DNA from: Actinokineospora diospyrosa
GTDB taxonomy: Bacteria > Actinomycetota > Actinomycetes > Mycobacteriales > Pseudonocardiaceae
NCBI RefSeq assembly: GCF_024171925.1
Contig: NZ_JAMTCO010000002.1
Coordinates: 337,041 to 401,040 of the forward strand
DNA length: 64,000 bases
Reading direction: 5' to 3'
The notes below the pieces were generated by a model. That model searched no databases. It saw only the letters and a program-made list of their open reading frames with translations, and was not told the DNA's origin. Positions 8,514 through 17,897 of the stretch are shown in pieces. The stretch's first letter is position 1, and each line of letters opens with the position of its first letter. Both the position numbers and the translations under genes were made by a program.

Positions 8514-9295
8514 GCGCGGTCGAGGAGCTCATCGGTCAGGTGCGCCGAGGGCGGTTCGGTGCTCCGGCGGACGCCGAGGTCAGCGTCGGGTTCGTCACCC
8601 GCCAAGGGGTTCGGCACAGCACAAGGGGAACCGGCTACCGCAACCACGTGCTGAGCCTGCGGGTCGGCAAGGCGGTCGGGTCGTGCGCGGTGGAGCCGGG
8701 CGCGGTCGACGACGACCTGGTGCACGACTGCGTTGGATCCACTGTGGACTCCATGCTCGGTCATCCGGAGCTCGCCGTCCGGGTGGCCGCGCTGGACGCG
8801 TTCCTGATGGCGGCGATGCCGCACGAGGAGCACGCGACCGACAGCGTGCGGGTTCCGGCGGGGACCTCGCTCGAGAAGTCGTTGGCCCGGGCGGGTCACG
8901 TGGTCGACCTGCTCGGTGTGGACCGCGGGCAACGCGTGCTCGTCGTCGGCGTGGTGAACTCGTTGCTGCACCACCTGCGCGAACGCGGCGTCCGCTACCG
9001 GCCGTGCGACTTGCGCGGCGGCACAACCGAATGGGGCGAGCCGATCACCGACGACGCTGACGTCGAGGGGTGCGATGCGGTGCTCGCCACCGGGATGACG
9101 CTGGGGAACGGGACTTTCGAGGTCCTGCGGGACGCCGCGGCCGCGCGGGGAGTTCCGCTGGTGATGTTCGCGCAGACCGGCAGCGCGGTGTTGCCGCGGC
9201 TCGACGGCGTGGCCGGGGTCTGCGCCGAGCCGTACCCGTTCTTCTGGCTCGACGGCGGTCCGACCGTGCTGCACCGGTATCGGAGCCCCAGGTGA
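8510..9295 (+). CDS. DUF364/DUF4213 Rossmann-like protein
   Basis: A 261-residue protein with an N-terminal DUF4213-like part (VSVGFVTRQGVRH...GKAVGSCAVEPGAVDD) and a C-terminal Rossmann-like half starting RVLVVGVVNSLLHHLRERGV and containing DAVLATGMTLGNGTFE and GVPLVMFAQTGSAV. The family is known from a structure combining an enolase N-domain-like fold and a Rossmann fold, and heavy-metal chelation has been suggested for it. Here it sits between the ligase and the PLP enzyme, overlapping both by four bases, so it likely acts on the same metabolite or its metal complex. The exact chemistry is unknown. Confidence 0.72.
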   Translation: MSAVEELIGQVRRGRFGAPADAEVSVGFVTRQGVRHSTRGTGYRNHVLSLRVGKAVGSCAVEPGAVDDDLVHDCVGSTVDSMLGHPELAVRVAALDAFLMAAMPHEEHATDSVRVPAGTSLEKSLARAGHVVDLLGVDRGQRVLVVGVVNSLLHHLRERGVRYRPCDLRGGTTEWGEPITDDADVEGCDAVLATGMTLGNGTFEVLRDAAAARGVPLVMFAQTGSAVLPRLDGVAGVCAEPYPFFWLDGGPTVLHRYRSPR

Positions 9296-10332
9296 GGCCG
9301 GAACTGCTCGACCTCGTCGGTGACACGCCGCTCGCACGGGTCACCACCCCGCTGCCGCACGCGCACGGCGGGTTCTGGGCCAAGCTGGAAAGCCTGGGCG
9401 CGGGCGGGATGAAGGCCCGCGCCGCGACATCGATGCTGCTGGCCGCGCGGGCCGACGGCAGCCTCGCCGCGGGTGCGCCGGTCGTGGAATCCACCAGCGG
9501 GACCCTCGGCCTCGGGCTGGCGTTCGCCGGACAAGCGTTGGGGCACCCGGTGATCCTCGTCGTCGACGACGAGTTGGAGCCCGGGATGCGGGCATTGCTC
9601 GCCGCCCACGGCGCTCGCTTGGAGGTCGTCACCCACCCGCACCCCAGCGGCGGCTGGCAGCGGGCCCGGCTCGACCGCCTGCACGCCGTGCTGGCCGCCA
9701 CCCCCGGCGCGTACTGGCCCGACCAGTACAACAACCCGGCGAACCCGGCCGGGTACGCCGCCCTCGCCCGGGAGCTGATCGACGACCTCGACCACATCGA
9801 CGTCCTGGTGTGCAGCGTCGGCACCGGCGGGCACAGCGCGGGGATCGCCGGTGAGCTGCGCAGGCACCGGCCGGGCGTGCGGTTGATCGGGGTCGACGCG
9901 GTGGGGTCGACGATCTTCGGCCAGCCCGCGCTGCCCAGGGTGATGCGCGGGCTCGGCAGCAGCATCCACCCGCGCAACGTGGCGTACCACGAGTTCGACG
10001 AGGTGCACTGGCTCGGGCCGGTCGAGGTCGTCGACGCCTGCCGCAGGCTCGCCCGCGACGGGTTCGTCAGCGGTGGCTGGAGCACCGGCGCGGTCGCCCT
10101 GGTGGCGGCCTGGGTGGCCAGGGTCGACCCGGCGGCGGTGGTGGTCACCGTGTTCCCCGACGGGGTGCACCGCTACCTGGACTCCATCTTCGACGACCAG
10201 TTCTGCCAGGCAAGGGGTCTGCTCGGCCGCCCGTGCGGGCACCCGGTCGAGGTCGCCGACCCGGCGGCGGCGCCGTTGAGCCGCTGGTCGCGGTGCGCGG
10301 TCGTGGCCGACCCGCTGGGGGTCCCGGCATGA
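9292..10332 (+). CDS. Cysteine-synthase-family PLP enzyme
   Basis: This is a fold-type II PLP enzyme related to cysteine synthase, with 346 residues. The PLP lysine is K41 in LGAGGMKARAA, the substrate loop is ESTSGTLGLGLAF and the phosphate-binding glycine loop is SVGTGGHSAG. Relatives such as SbnA (staphyloferrin B) and the EDDS enzyme AesA form C-N bonds by beta-replacement on serine derivatives, giving diaminopropionate or aminopolycarboxylate units. The operon context suggests a similar role rather than cysteine supply, but that is inference. The GTG start shares bases with the previous stop. The C-terminal extension (last 40 residues) is less conserved-looking. Confidence 0.82.
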   Translation: MRPELLDLVGDTPLARVTTPLPHAHGGFWAKLESLGAGGMKARAATSMLLAARADGSLAAGAPVVESTSGTLGLGLAFAGQALGHPVILVVDDELEPGMRALLAAHGARLEVVTHPHPSGGWQRARLDRLHAVLAATPGAYWPDQYNNPANPAGYAALARELIDDLDHIDVLVCSVGTGGHSAGIAGELRRHRPGVRLIGVDAVGSTIFGQPALPRVMRGLGSSIHPRNVAYHEFDEVHWLGPVEVVDACRRLARDGFVSGGWSTGAVALVAAWVARVDPAAVVVTVFPDGVHRYLDSIFDDQFCQARGLLGRPCGHPVEVADPAAAPLSRWSRCAVVADPLGVPA

Positions 10333-11327
10333 GGCTCGACTGGACCCGCGCGACGTTGCGGCTCGCCGAACCGCTGCGCATCTCCCGCTCGGTCATGTCC
10401 GAACGCGACGCGATCGAGGTGAGCTTGTCGCACCGCGGTTCGGTGGGGCGCGGCGAGATCATCACCAGTGTCTACTACGGACTCGACAAGGCGGCGATCA
10501 CCAGCCAGCTCGCCGCGGTCGCGGCGACGCTCACCGACGAGGACTGGACGCCCGACGAGCGGCTCTGGGAGACGCTGCACCCGGGTGTGCGGGCGGGGGT
10601 GGACGCCGCTCTCTGGGAGCTCGCCGCGGTGCGCAGCGGGGTCCCGGTGCACGAGCTGTTCGGCCTTCCCCAGTGGACGGACAAGCCCACCGCCCGCACG
10701 GTCGGGCTTGGTGTACCGGCGGGTGCGGCCGCGGCTGCCTTGGTGGCCAAGGGTTTTCGGGTGATCAAGGTCAAGGCGGGTGCGCCGGACGACGTGGCCA
10801 GGGTCGCGCAGGTGCGCGAAGCGGCGCCCGAAGCCCAGATCCTGCTCGACCCCAACGGCGGCTGGACGGCGGACGAGGCTGTTCGCGCGCTTGAGGCGAT
10901 GGCCGAGTCGCGTGTGGAGCTGGTCGAGCAGCCGATCGCACCGGGGCAGCGCGACCGGCTGGCCTGGGTCACCGCCAGGTCGCCGATCCCGGTGGTCGCC
11001 GACGAGGACGTGGCGACCGTCGAGGACATCTCGGCGTTAGAAGGCGTTGTCGACGGGGTCAACATCAAGCTCGCCAAGTTCGGCGGCCCCACCGAAGCGC
11101 TCGCGGCGATCGAGGCCGCCGAGGTCGCGGGCCTGGACGTGCTGCTGGGGTGCCTGGTCTCCAGTTCGCTGGGCCTCGCCCCCGCCGTGCACCTGAGCGG
11201 TCACGCGCGGTGGGTCGACCTCGACGGCCACCTCTTGCTCGCCGAGGACCCGTGGACCGGACTCGGCGGTGACGACGGCGTCCTGCGGTTGCGCGGGGGG
11301 CCCGGGTGGGGGCTGGTGCGTCGGTGA
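10329..11327 (+). CDS. Enolase-superfamily dipeptide epimerase-like enzyme
   Basis: A 332-residue muconate-lactonising-type enolase. The full catalytic set is visible: K147-V-K149 (RVIKVKAG), metal ligands D174 (LLDPNGG), E200 (LVEQPI) and D225 (VADEDV), and K247 (NIKLAKFGG). A D297-L-D299 motif matches the DxD by which L-Ala-D/L-Glu epimerases hold the substrate ammonium group. It therefore probably inverts the second residue of a dipeptide, fitting the ATP-grasp ligase upstream and the oligopeptide-type importer downstream. ATGA overlap with the previous gene. N-acylamino-acid racemase or o-succinylbenzoate synthase activity cannot be excluded. Confidence 0.85.
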   Translation: MRLDWTRATLRLAEPLRISRSVMSERDAIEVSLSHRGSVGRGEIITSVYYGLDKAAITSQLAAVAATLTDEDWTPDERLWETLHPGVRAGVDAALWELAAVRSGVPVHELFGLPQWTDKPTARTVGLGVPAGAAAAALVAKGFRVIKVKAGAPDDVARVAQVREAAPEAQILLDPNGGWTADEAVRALEAMAESRVELVEQPIAPGQRDRLAWVTARSPIPVVADEDVATVEDISALEGVVDGVNIKLAKFGGPTEALAAIEAAEVAGLDVLLGCLVSSSLGLAPAVHLSGHARWVDLDGHLLLAEDPWTGLGGDDGVLRLRGGPGWGLVRR

Positions 11328-12499
11328 GGACATTCCCCCTCCCGGTGCGCGTGCTGTTGGTCAACCAGTTCGGCGTCAACACCGGTTTCTACCTGCTCAT
11401 CCCGTACCTGGCCACGCACATGACCGAGGACCTGGGGCTGTCCGCGGCGCTGGTCGGGGTGGTGCTCGGGGTGCGCAACCTCAGCCAGCAGGGCCTTTTC
11501 CTGCTCGGTGGCACCGCAGCCGACCGGCTCGGCGTGCGCGGCGTCATCATCGCCGGGTGTGGTGTGCGCGCTGTCGGGTTCGGGCTTTTCGCTCTTGGTG
11601 ACTCGGCTGGGGTTCTGCTGGCCGCCGCTGTGCTCAGCGGGGTGGCGGGCGCGCTGTTCAACCCGGCCGTCCGCGCCTACATCGCGGTGGAGACACCGCC
11701 GGAGCGCCGCGCTGAGGCGTTCGCGCTGTTCTCCGTCTACGCCCAGACCGGTGCGCTCGTCGGTCCCGTGCTCGGCAGTGTCCTGCTGCTGGTCGACTTC
11801 CGGCTGTCGGCGACCGTGGCGGCGGGCATCTTCGCGCTGCTGACCGTCGTGCAGGCCCTCGTGCTGCCCGCGCGCGCCGTGCCCCCCGCGCCGAGCTCGG
11901 TGTTCGCCGACATCAAGGCGTGCCTGACGAACCGGCCGTTCATGGTGTTCACGCTGTCCGCCGCGGGTGTTTTCACGCTGCAGAACCAGCTGTACCTGGT
12001 GCTCCCGTTCGAGGCGAACCGGGCGACCGGCTGGGCGGGCAGCGTGGCGGGCGTGTTCGTGTTGTCCACTGTGGTCACCTTGATCGGACAGGTGCGCGTC
12101 ACCAGGGCGCTCAAGGACGCGTCCCGGCAACGGACCATCGCTTGCGGGTTGCTGGTGATGGGCCTCGGGTTCCTCGCCCCGGCCTTGTCCTACCTGTGGC
12201 CCGCGCTGTCGGTCCCCGCGGTGGCCGTCGCCGTGCTGGGGTTGGCCGTCGGGACGATGATCGCGCAGCCGTTCGTCTACGAGCTGGTGCCCGCTTTCGG
12301 CGCGGAACGGGTCACCGGTACGTACTTCGGAGTCTTCTACCTCGTCTCCGGTGCCGCCGCCGCGGTGACGACGGTGCTGGTGGGGTGGGTGAGTGACGTG
12401 GGCGGCTGGTGGGCGTGCCTGGTGTGCGCGGCCGTCGGCGTGCTTTGCGCGGTGACAACGCGGATTCCGGAGAGGACGGCGACATGCGCAACTTCCTGA
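11324..12499 (+). CDS. MFS transporter, likely product exporter
   Basis: A 391-residue major facilitator protein with about 12 hydrophobic segments starting RVLLVNQFGVNTGFYLLIPYL. The loop 2-3 motif is GTAADRLGVRG (variant of GxxxDRxGRR). The second half begins after a short cytoplasmic stretch around residue 190. Its position between biosynthetic genes and an ABC importer suggests it exports the product, as MFS proteins do in staphylopine-type systems. GTG 11324 overlaps the epimerase stop, and the gene overlaps the methyltransferase by 16 bases. Resistance-type efflux of an antibiotic is an alternative. Confidence 0.85.
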   Translation: MRTFPLPVRVLLVNQFGVNTGFYLLIPYLATHMTEDLGLSAALVGVVLGVRNLSQQGLFLLGGTAADRLGVRGVIIAGCGVRAVGFGLFALGDSAGVLLAAAVLSGVAGALFNPAVRAYIAVETPPERRAEAFALFSVYAQTGALVGPVLGSVLLLVDFRLSATVAAGIFALLTVVQALVLPARAVPPAPSSVFADIKACLTNRPFMVFTLSAAGVFTLQNQLYLVLPFEANRATGWAGSVAGVFVLSTVVTLIGQVRVTRALKDASRQRTIACGLLVMGLGFLAPALSYLWPALSVPAVAVAVLGLAVGTMIAQPFVYELVPAFGAERVTGTYFGVFYLVSGAAAAVTTVLVGWVSDVGGWWACLVCAAVGVLCAVTTRIPERTATCATS

Positions 12500-13263
12500 C
12501 CGACAACCCCGAGCTCTACGAGCGGCGCTTCCCCGACCCGGACCACCTCGCCGCCCGGTTCGTCCACGACCTCATCGCCCGCTTCGGCGGCGGCACCCGG
12601 TTGTTGGACGTGGGCTGCGGCACCGGCCGCGATGCGGGCTACCTGGCCGGGCTGGGCTACAAGGTCACCGGCGTCGACCTGTCTCCCGCGATGCTGGAGT
12701 TCGCCGCCGCCCGCCACCCCGGCGTGGACTTCCGGCACGCCGACATGCGCGCGATGGACATCGGCCGCGTCGTGGACGTGATCACGTGCTTGGACAGCGC
12801 TTTGCTTTATTGCCACACCAACGCGGACTTACGGGCATTCCTCGACCGCTGCCACACGCACCTCGAACCCGGTGGGCTCCTGGTCGCCGAGATGCGCAAT
12901 GGCGCGTTCTTCTTGGGCAACACCGAACTGCTGAACGAGGTCACCACCCGCACCGTCTGCTGGGAGGGCACCGCCTACACCGCCCGGACCCGGCTGTGGA
13001 TCGACCACGCCAACCAGCTGCTGCGCCGCTGTCGCGAGTGGACCTGGTCGGGCGAGACCGGGCCGCTGGTCGAGGAAACCGCGTGGCGACTGCTGTTCCC
13101 GCTCGAGCTGCGCGCCCACCTGGAGTCCGCCGGGTTCGAGGTGCTCGCCCTGTTCGACGAACCAGGCCCGCGCACCGACGCGCCGTGGACGGCCGATGCC
13201 CGCCTGTCCACCGCCCTCTCCGGCGACCGCCTGCACCTGGTCGCCCGGTCCCGTCCCCGCTAG
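12484..13263 (+). CDS. SAM-dependent methyltransferase
   Basis: A class I methyltransferase of 259 residues. Motif I is TRLLDVGCGTGRDAGYLA, the acidic ribose-binding position is GVDLSPAMLEFA, and the post-I region has FRHADMRAMD and VDVITCLDSALLY. The C-terminal half is beta-rich and carries the acceptor site. It lies in the operon directly after the exporter gene, which it overlaps, and 17 bases before the ABC binding-protein gene, so N-, O- or C-methylation of the operon product is likely. The acceptor cannot be told. Confidence 0.87.
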   Translation: MRNFLTDNPELYERRFPDPDHLAARFVHDLIARFGGGTRLLDVGCGTGRDAGYLAGLGYKVTGVDLSPAMLEFAAARHPGVDFRHADMRAMDIGRVVDVITCLDSALLYCHTNADLRAFLDRCHTHLEPGGLLVAEMRNGAFFLGNTELLNEVTTRTVCWEGTAYTARTRLWIDHANQLLRRCREWTWSGETGPLVEETAWRLLFPLELRAHLESAGFEVLALFDEPGPRTDAPWTADARLSTALSGDRLHLVARSRPR

Positions 13264-13280
13264 TCGCACCGGAGGTCCCC

Positions 13281-14813
13281 GTGTCCGACCCGTTCCCCAC
13301 CCTGCGCCGTCGTGGTTTCCTCGCCCTCGCGGGTGGCTTGGCCCTCGCGGGCTGCGCGTCCAACACCCCCGCCGCGTCCGGCCCGCGCACCGGCGGCAGG
13401 CTGCGGGCCGCGTTCGCGGGCGGTGGGGCCAAGGAGGTCCTGGACCCGCACATGGCGAGTCTGTTCGTGGAAGCGGCCCGCTCCAAGGCGCTTTACGACA
13501 AGCTGGCCGACTTCGGCGCCGACCTGACGCCGGTGCCGCGGCTCGCGGAGAAGTGGGAGCCCAACGCCGACGCGTCCGTGTGGCGGGTCACCCTGCGCCA
13601 GGCCGCCTTCCACGACGGCAGACCGGTGCGCGCCGCCGACGTCCTCGCCAGCTACGCCCGGATCCTCGACCCGAAACGGGCTTTCCGCGCCAAGGCCAGC
13701 CTCGCCGTGATCGACCTCAAGGCCAGCCGCGCGGTCGACGACCGGACCATCGAGTTCACCCTCAGCCGTCCCTACGTCGAGTTCCCCAACGTGCTGGCTA
13801 CCTTCTCCGCGTACATCATCCCGGAGTCCACAGAGGACTTCACCAAACCGGTGGGGTCCGGCCCGTTCTCCTTCGTCTCCTTCGCCCCGGGCCGGTCGAC
13901 CCTGCTCAAGCGCCACCCGGACCACTGGGAGGGCGCCGCGCACCTGGACGAGCTGGAGTTCGTGCTGGCCAACGAGAAATCAGCGCGGGTGAACGCGCTG
14001 CTGGCCGGGCAGGTCGAGTACGCGCACGACCTGTCCCCGGTGACCGCGCGCGCCCACGAGGCGGGTGGCCGGGTGAAGATCCTGCGCTCGCCCAACAGCG
14101 GCATCCAGGCCTTCGCGATGAAGGTCGACCGGCCGCCGTTCGACAACCGCGACCTGCGCGAGGCGATGTTCCTGCTGGCCGACCGGCCGCAGCTGGTCGA
14201 GTCGGTGCTGTCGGGCTCCGGGCAGGTCGCCAACGACCTGTACGGCAAGGGGTACCTGCACTACGCCGACGACATCCCGCAGCGCACCCGCGACCTCGAC
14301 AAGGCCCGGTTCCTGGTCAAGCGCGCGGGCGCGGAGGGCCTCAAGGTCACGCTGAACACCTCGGAGGCGGCAACCGGCTTCGTCGAGGCCGCGACCGTGT
14401 TCGCCGAGCAGGCCAAGCAGGCGGGCATCACCATCGAGGTCGCGGTGGGCGACAAGGACACCTTCTGGGCCGACACGCTGAAGAACGGTTCCCTGTCCAG
14501 CTTCCGCTCGGGCGCCATGCCGATCGAGTCGCACGTCTCGCAGCGGCTGCTGTCGAAGTCGACCACCAACGTCACCAAGTGGGCCCGCCCCGAGTTCGAC
14601 GCGCTCTACGACAAGGCCGTGTCCACTGTGGACGAGAAGGCGCGCGACGCGGTGTACCGGGAGATGCAGCGCACCCTGCACGCCGAGGGCGGCTACCTGG
14701 TGTGGGGCTTCGCGGACTGGGTGATCGGCACCACCACCGCGGTCGACGGCGTGCTCACCGCGCCCGCCAACAGCCTCGACTGGGCGAGGTTCGACCGCGT
14801 GTGGCTGCGGTGA
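13281..14813 (+). CDS. Oligopeptide/nickel-type ABC substrate-binding lipoprotein
   Basis: A 510-residue SBP_bac_5 family protein. The N-terminus RRRGFLALAGGLALAGCAS is a lipoprotein signal with a possible twin-arginine start and lipobox cysteine, so it is anchored outside the membrane. Family blocks seen: WRVTLRQAAFHDGRPVRAADV, GSGPFSFVSF, and NNRDLREAM-like FDNRDLREAMFLLADR. Members bind peptides, nickel or metal complexes. GTG 13281 follows GGAGG (13271-13275). With the two permeases and fused ATPase it forms a complete importer, presumably taking back the exported product or its metal complex. Confidence 0.9.
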   Translation: MSDPFPTLRRRGFLALAGGLALAGCASNTPAASGPRTGGRLRAAFAGGGAKEVLDPHMASLFVEAARSKALYDKLADFGADLTPVPRLAEKWEPNADASVWRVTLRQAAFHDGRPVRAADVLASYARILDPKRAFRAKASLAVIDLKASRAVDDRTIEFTLSRPYVEFPNVLATFSAYIIPESTEDFTKPVGSGPFSFVSFAPGRSTLLKRHPDHWEGAAHLDELEFVLANEKSARVNALLAGQVEYAHDLSPVTARAHEAGGRVKILRSPNSGIQAFAMKVDRPPFDNRDLREAMFLLADRPQLVESVLSGSGQVANDLYGKGYLHYADDIPQRTRDLDKARFLVKRAGAEGLKVTLNTSEAATGFVEAATVFAEQAKQAGITIEVAVGDKDTFWADTLKNGSLSSFRSGAMPIESHVSQRLLSKSTTNVTKWARPEFDALYDKAVSTVDEKARDAVYREMQRTLHAEGGYLVWGFADWVIGTTTAVDGVLTAPANSLDWARFDRVWLR

Positions 14814-15754
14814 GCCTCGGCCGGTACGCCTGCCGCAGGCTGCTGTTGGGCCTGGTGCAGGTGCTGGCCGTGCTGGTGGCGGTGTTCCTGCTGGTCGAGG
14901 CCCTGCCCGGCGACGCGGCGGTCGCGCTGGCCGGGGACAACCCGGACCCGGCGCGGGTCGCCGCGATCCGCGCCGCCATGGGGCTCGACCAGCCGCTGGT
15001 GACCCGGTTCGGCGAGTGGTTGCACGCGCTCGTGCGGGGCGATCTCGGGGAGTCGTTGGTGTCGGGCAGGCCGGTGGCGGACTTCCTCGCCGACGGGTTG
15101 CCCACCACCCTGCTGCTCGCGGGGCTGACCATGCTGCTGCTGGTGCCGTCGTCGGTGGTGCTCGGCGTGTTCGTGGCCCGTCGCGCCGGGGGGCGGGTGG
15201 ATCGGGTCGTCACAGCGTTGACCATCGGCTTGCACGCGGTGCCCGAGTTCGCGCTGGCGATCGTGCTGGTGGCTTTGTTCGGCGTCGAGTTGGGGTGGCT
15301 GCCGCCGACCGCGCTGGGGGCCGACCCATTGGCCGACCCGGCGGTGTTGGTGCTACCGGTGATCGTGCTGCTGGCGCGCCCGTTGTGCGCGGTGACGAGG
15401 TTGGTGCGCGCGGCAATGGTGGACGCGTTGGCGTCGGACTACGTGCGACACGCGCGACGGTTGGGCCTATCGCGGGCACGGGTGGACTACGCGCACGCGT
15501 TGCCTAACGCGCTAGCGCCTGCCGTGCAGCAGTTGGCGCGAACGACGGACTGGCTGCTCGGTGGGGTGATCGTGGTGGAGGCGGTGTTCGTGATCCCCGG
15601 GCTGGGGACCTCGCTCGTGGACGCGGTCGCCGGTAGGGACATGCCGGTTGTCCAAGGGCTCGCGGTGTTGTTCGGGGTGACGACCGTGCTGGTGAACCTG
15701 CTCGCGGACGTTGTCGCCTTCCGGCTCGCGCCTCGCGCGGGGAGTGCCGCGTGA
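14810..15754 (+). CDS. ABC permease, DppB/NikB type
   Basis: A 314-residue inner membrane permease with the typical N-terminal helix then an extracytoplasmic loop containing DQPLVTRFGEWLHALVRGDLG, the DppB signature. The cytoplasmic EAA loop is DALASDYVRHARRLGLSRAR, which docks the ATPase. Six membrane segments are visible. The GTG at 14810 overlaps the SBP stop (an in-frame GTG at 14801 is possible). Works with the next permease as a heterodimer. Confidence 0.9.
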   Translation: MSLGRYACRRLLLGLVQVLAVLVAVFLLVEALPGDAAVALAGDNPDPARVAAIRAAMGLDQPLVTRFGEWLHALVRGDLGESLVSGRPVADFLADGLPTTLLLAGLTMLLLVPSSVVLGVFVARRAGGRVDRVVTALTIGLHAVPEFALAIVLVALFGVELGWLPPTALGADPLADPAVLVLPVIVLLARPLCAVTRLVRAAMVDALASDYVRHARRLGLSRARVDYAHALPNALAPAVQQLARTTDWLLGGVIVVEAVFVIPGLGTSLVDAVAGRDMPVVQGLAVLFGVTTVLVNLLADVVAFRLAPRAGSAA

Positions 15755-16518
15755 AGGGGCGGCTTGGTTTCGGTGTGGTGCTGCTCGTGGTGCCGCTGCT
15801 TATCGCGATCTTCGGGCCGTTCTTTGTGCCGGACGAAGTGACCCGGGGTAGGGCCTTTGTCGAGACCGGCATCCTCGGCACGGACTTCGTCGGGCGAGAC
15901 GTCTTGCACCAAGTGCTGCTCGGCGGGCGCACCGTGGTGCTGGTAGCGCTAATCGCGACGGGCTTGTCGTACGCGGTGGGGGTGCCTCTAGCGCTCGTCG
16001 CGGCGATGGCTCGACGGCGGTGGCTGGATGAGTTGCTGATGCGGCCGCTGGACATCGTGTTGGCGGTGCCATCGCTATTGGTGCTGATCCTGGTGGCCGG
16101 GGTCGCACCGCGCGGTTACACCACCGTGGTTCTCGTCGTGGCCGTGGTGACCGTGCCCGATATCGCCCGGGTGGCGCGGGCAGCAGCTTTGGAGGTGTCG
16201 AGCAGACCGGCGTTGGAGGCGATGAGACTGCAAGGCGAGAGCCGGTGGCGGCTGGCGTTCGGGTACGTGGTGCCCACGGTCGCGCCGACCCTGGTCGCCG
16301 ACCTGGGCGTGCGGATCACCGCGGCGCTGTACCTGGTGGCCTCGGCGAGTTTCCTCGGTGTCGGCGTGGCACCGGACGCGGCGGACTGGGCGGTCATGGT
16401 GGACCGCAACCAGGCCGGGCTGTTCCTGGTGCCCTCGGCGGTGGTGGTGCCCGCCGCGCTGATCATCGCCTGGTCGGTCGGGGTCAACCTGGTGTTCGAC
16501 CGGGCGGTGCGCCGATGA
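15751..16518 (+). CDS. ABC permease, DppC/NikC type
   Basis: The second permease, 255 residues. It has an N-terminal helix, the DppC-like HILGTD equivalent GILGTDFVGRDVLHQVLLGG, and the EAA loop PALEAMRLQGESRWRLAFGY. It is shorter than many DppC proteins (about 280-300) because the N-terminal cytoplasmic segment is minimal. The GTG overlaps the first permease stop by four bases, and the ATPase start overlaps its own stop, indicating translational coupling. Confidence 0.9.
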   Translation: MKGRLGFGVVLLVVPLLIAIFGPFFVPDEVTRGRAFVETGILGTDFVGRDVLHQVLLGGRTVVLVALIATGLSYAVGVPLALVAAMARRRWLDELLMRPLDIVLAVPSLLVLILVAGVAPRGYTTVVLVVAVVTVPDIARVARAAALEVSSRPALEAMRLQGESRWRLAFGYVVPTVAPTLVADLGVRITAALYLVASASFLGVGVAPDAADWAVMVDRNQAGLFLVPSAVVVPAALIIAWSVGVNLVFDRAVRR

Positions 16519-17897
16519 GCGTGGTCTCGGTGACCGACCTGCGGGTGACCGTCGGGCGGCCCCTGGTTGACGGCGTGTCGTTCGAGGTCCCCGCGGGTGC
16601 CGTCCTGGCGATCGTCGGGGCGTCGGGGAGCGGGAAGACCACGACCGGGCTGGCGCTGCTGGGGGAGTACCCGGCGGGCGCCGAGGTGTCCGGGGAGGTA
16701 AGAGTGCGGGGCAGGGCAGGCTTCGTGCCGCAGCACCCCGGGGCGGTCTTGAACCCCGTCCGCCGGGTGGGCTCGGTGCTACGAGAACTCGCCTCCGTAT
16801 CTGCCGTGGAGCAGGCGGTGGATGCGGCCCGTTTTCCTCGTTCTCTGCTTGATCGCTACCCGCACCAACTCTCCGGCGGGCAGCAGCAACGGCTCGTGCT
16901 AGCGCAAGCACTGCTCGGTGATCCTGCCGTGGTGGTTGCCGACGAACCGACCACCGGCCTCGACAGGGCTACCCGCGACGAGGTGGTCGGCGAGTTTGCC
17001 CGGCTGACCGAGCGTGGGGTGGCTCTAGTAGTGCTTAGCCACGATATGGAGGTCGTGCGCGCGCTCGCCGATCACATAGTGGTGCTGCGCGCAGGCAGGG
17101 TTATCGAGTCCGGCTCCGCAACGAACGTGCTCACCAACCCGCAGCATCCTTACACCCGCGCGCTTCTGGTGGACCCCATCCGTGCCGGAGCTGATGACGC
17201 TACCGGCGCCGAACGCCTCCGAGTCGAGAACCTCGTCGCCCACCACGGTCGCACCACGGCCCTCCACGACGTCGACCTGACCGTGTCAGCGGGGGAGTGC
17301 CTCGCCGTGATGGGACCGTCCGGCAGCGGCAAAACCACCTTGGCCCGCTGCGTCGTCGGCCTCCACCCACCCACATCCGGCACCGTCACCCTCGACGGCC
17401 GCCCCCTGGCCCGCACCCTGCGATCCCGCCCCCGCACCGACCTCGCCGCGATCCAGTACGTCTTCCAGGACGCCCGCGCCTCCTTCGACCACCGCCGCCC
17501 CGTGCTCGACCAGGTGGCCCGCACCGCCGTACTCCTGCGCGGCATGTCCGCCGCCGACAGCACGGCCGCCGCCCTGTCCGTCCTGGCTTCCTTCCGCCTG
17601 GACGAGCCCACCACCCGCCGCCCACCCCCCACCCTCTCCGGCGGCGAACTGCACCGGGCCGCCCTGGCCAGGGCCCTGCTGGCGAACCCCCGGGTCCTGG
17701 TGTGCGACGAGATCACCACCGGCCTCGACACCGTCACCCGGCTGAGCGTCCTCACCCACCTCGCCGAGCTCCGCGACACCCACGCCGTCACCCTGGTCCT
17801 CATCACCCACGACCACACCGTCGCCGACCACCTCGCCGACCGCGTGACGACCCTCCACAAAGGCCGAGTCACCCAACGACCAAGGACCGCCCCGTGA
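16515..17897 (+). CDS. Fused double ABC ATPase (DppD-DppF type)
   Basis: A single 460-residue protein holds both ATPase domains. Domain 1 (about 1-225): Walker A GASGSGKTT, signature LSGGQQQR, Walker B VVVADEPTTGLD, H-loop SHD. Domain 2 (about 230-455): Walker A GPSGSGKTT, signature LSGGELHR, Walker B VLVCDEITTGLD, H-loop THD. Both sites look competent. Domain 1 has a short Q-loop region (FVPQHPGAVLNPV), as in oligopeptide ABC proteins. Fusion of the usually separate D and F subunits is known in some Opp/Gsi systems. ATGA overlap with the permease gene. Confidence 0.92.
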   Translation: MSVVSVTDLRVTVGRPLVDGVSFEVPAGAVLAIVGASGSGKTTTGLALLGEYPAGAEVSGEVRVRGRAGFVPQHPGAVLNPVRRVGSVLRELASVSAVEQAVDAARFPRSLLDRYPHQLSGGQQQRLVLAQALLGDPAVVVADEPTTGLDRATRDEVVGEFARLTERGVALVVLSHDMEVVRALADHIVVLRAGRVIESGSATNVLTNPQHPYTRALLVDPIRAGADDATGAERLRVENLVAHHGRTTALHDVDLTVSAGECLAVMGPSGSGKTTLARCVVGLHPPTSGTVTLDGRPLARTLRSRPRTDLAAIQYVFQDARASFDHRRPVLDQVARTAVLLRGMSAADSTAAALSVLASFRLDEPTTRRPPPTLSGGELHRAALARALLANPRVLVCDEITTGLDTVTRLSVLTHLAELRDTHAVTLVLITHDHTVADHLADRVTTLHKGRVTQRPRTAP

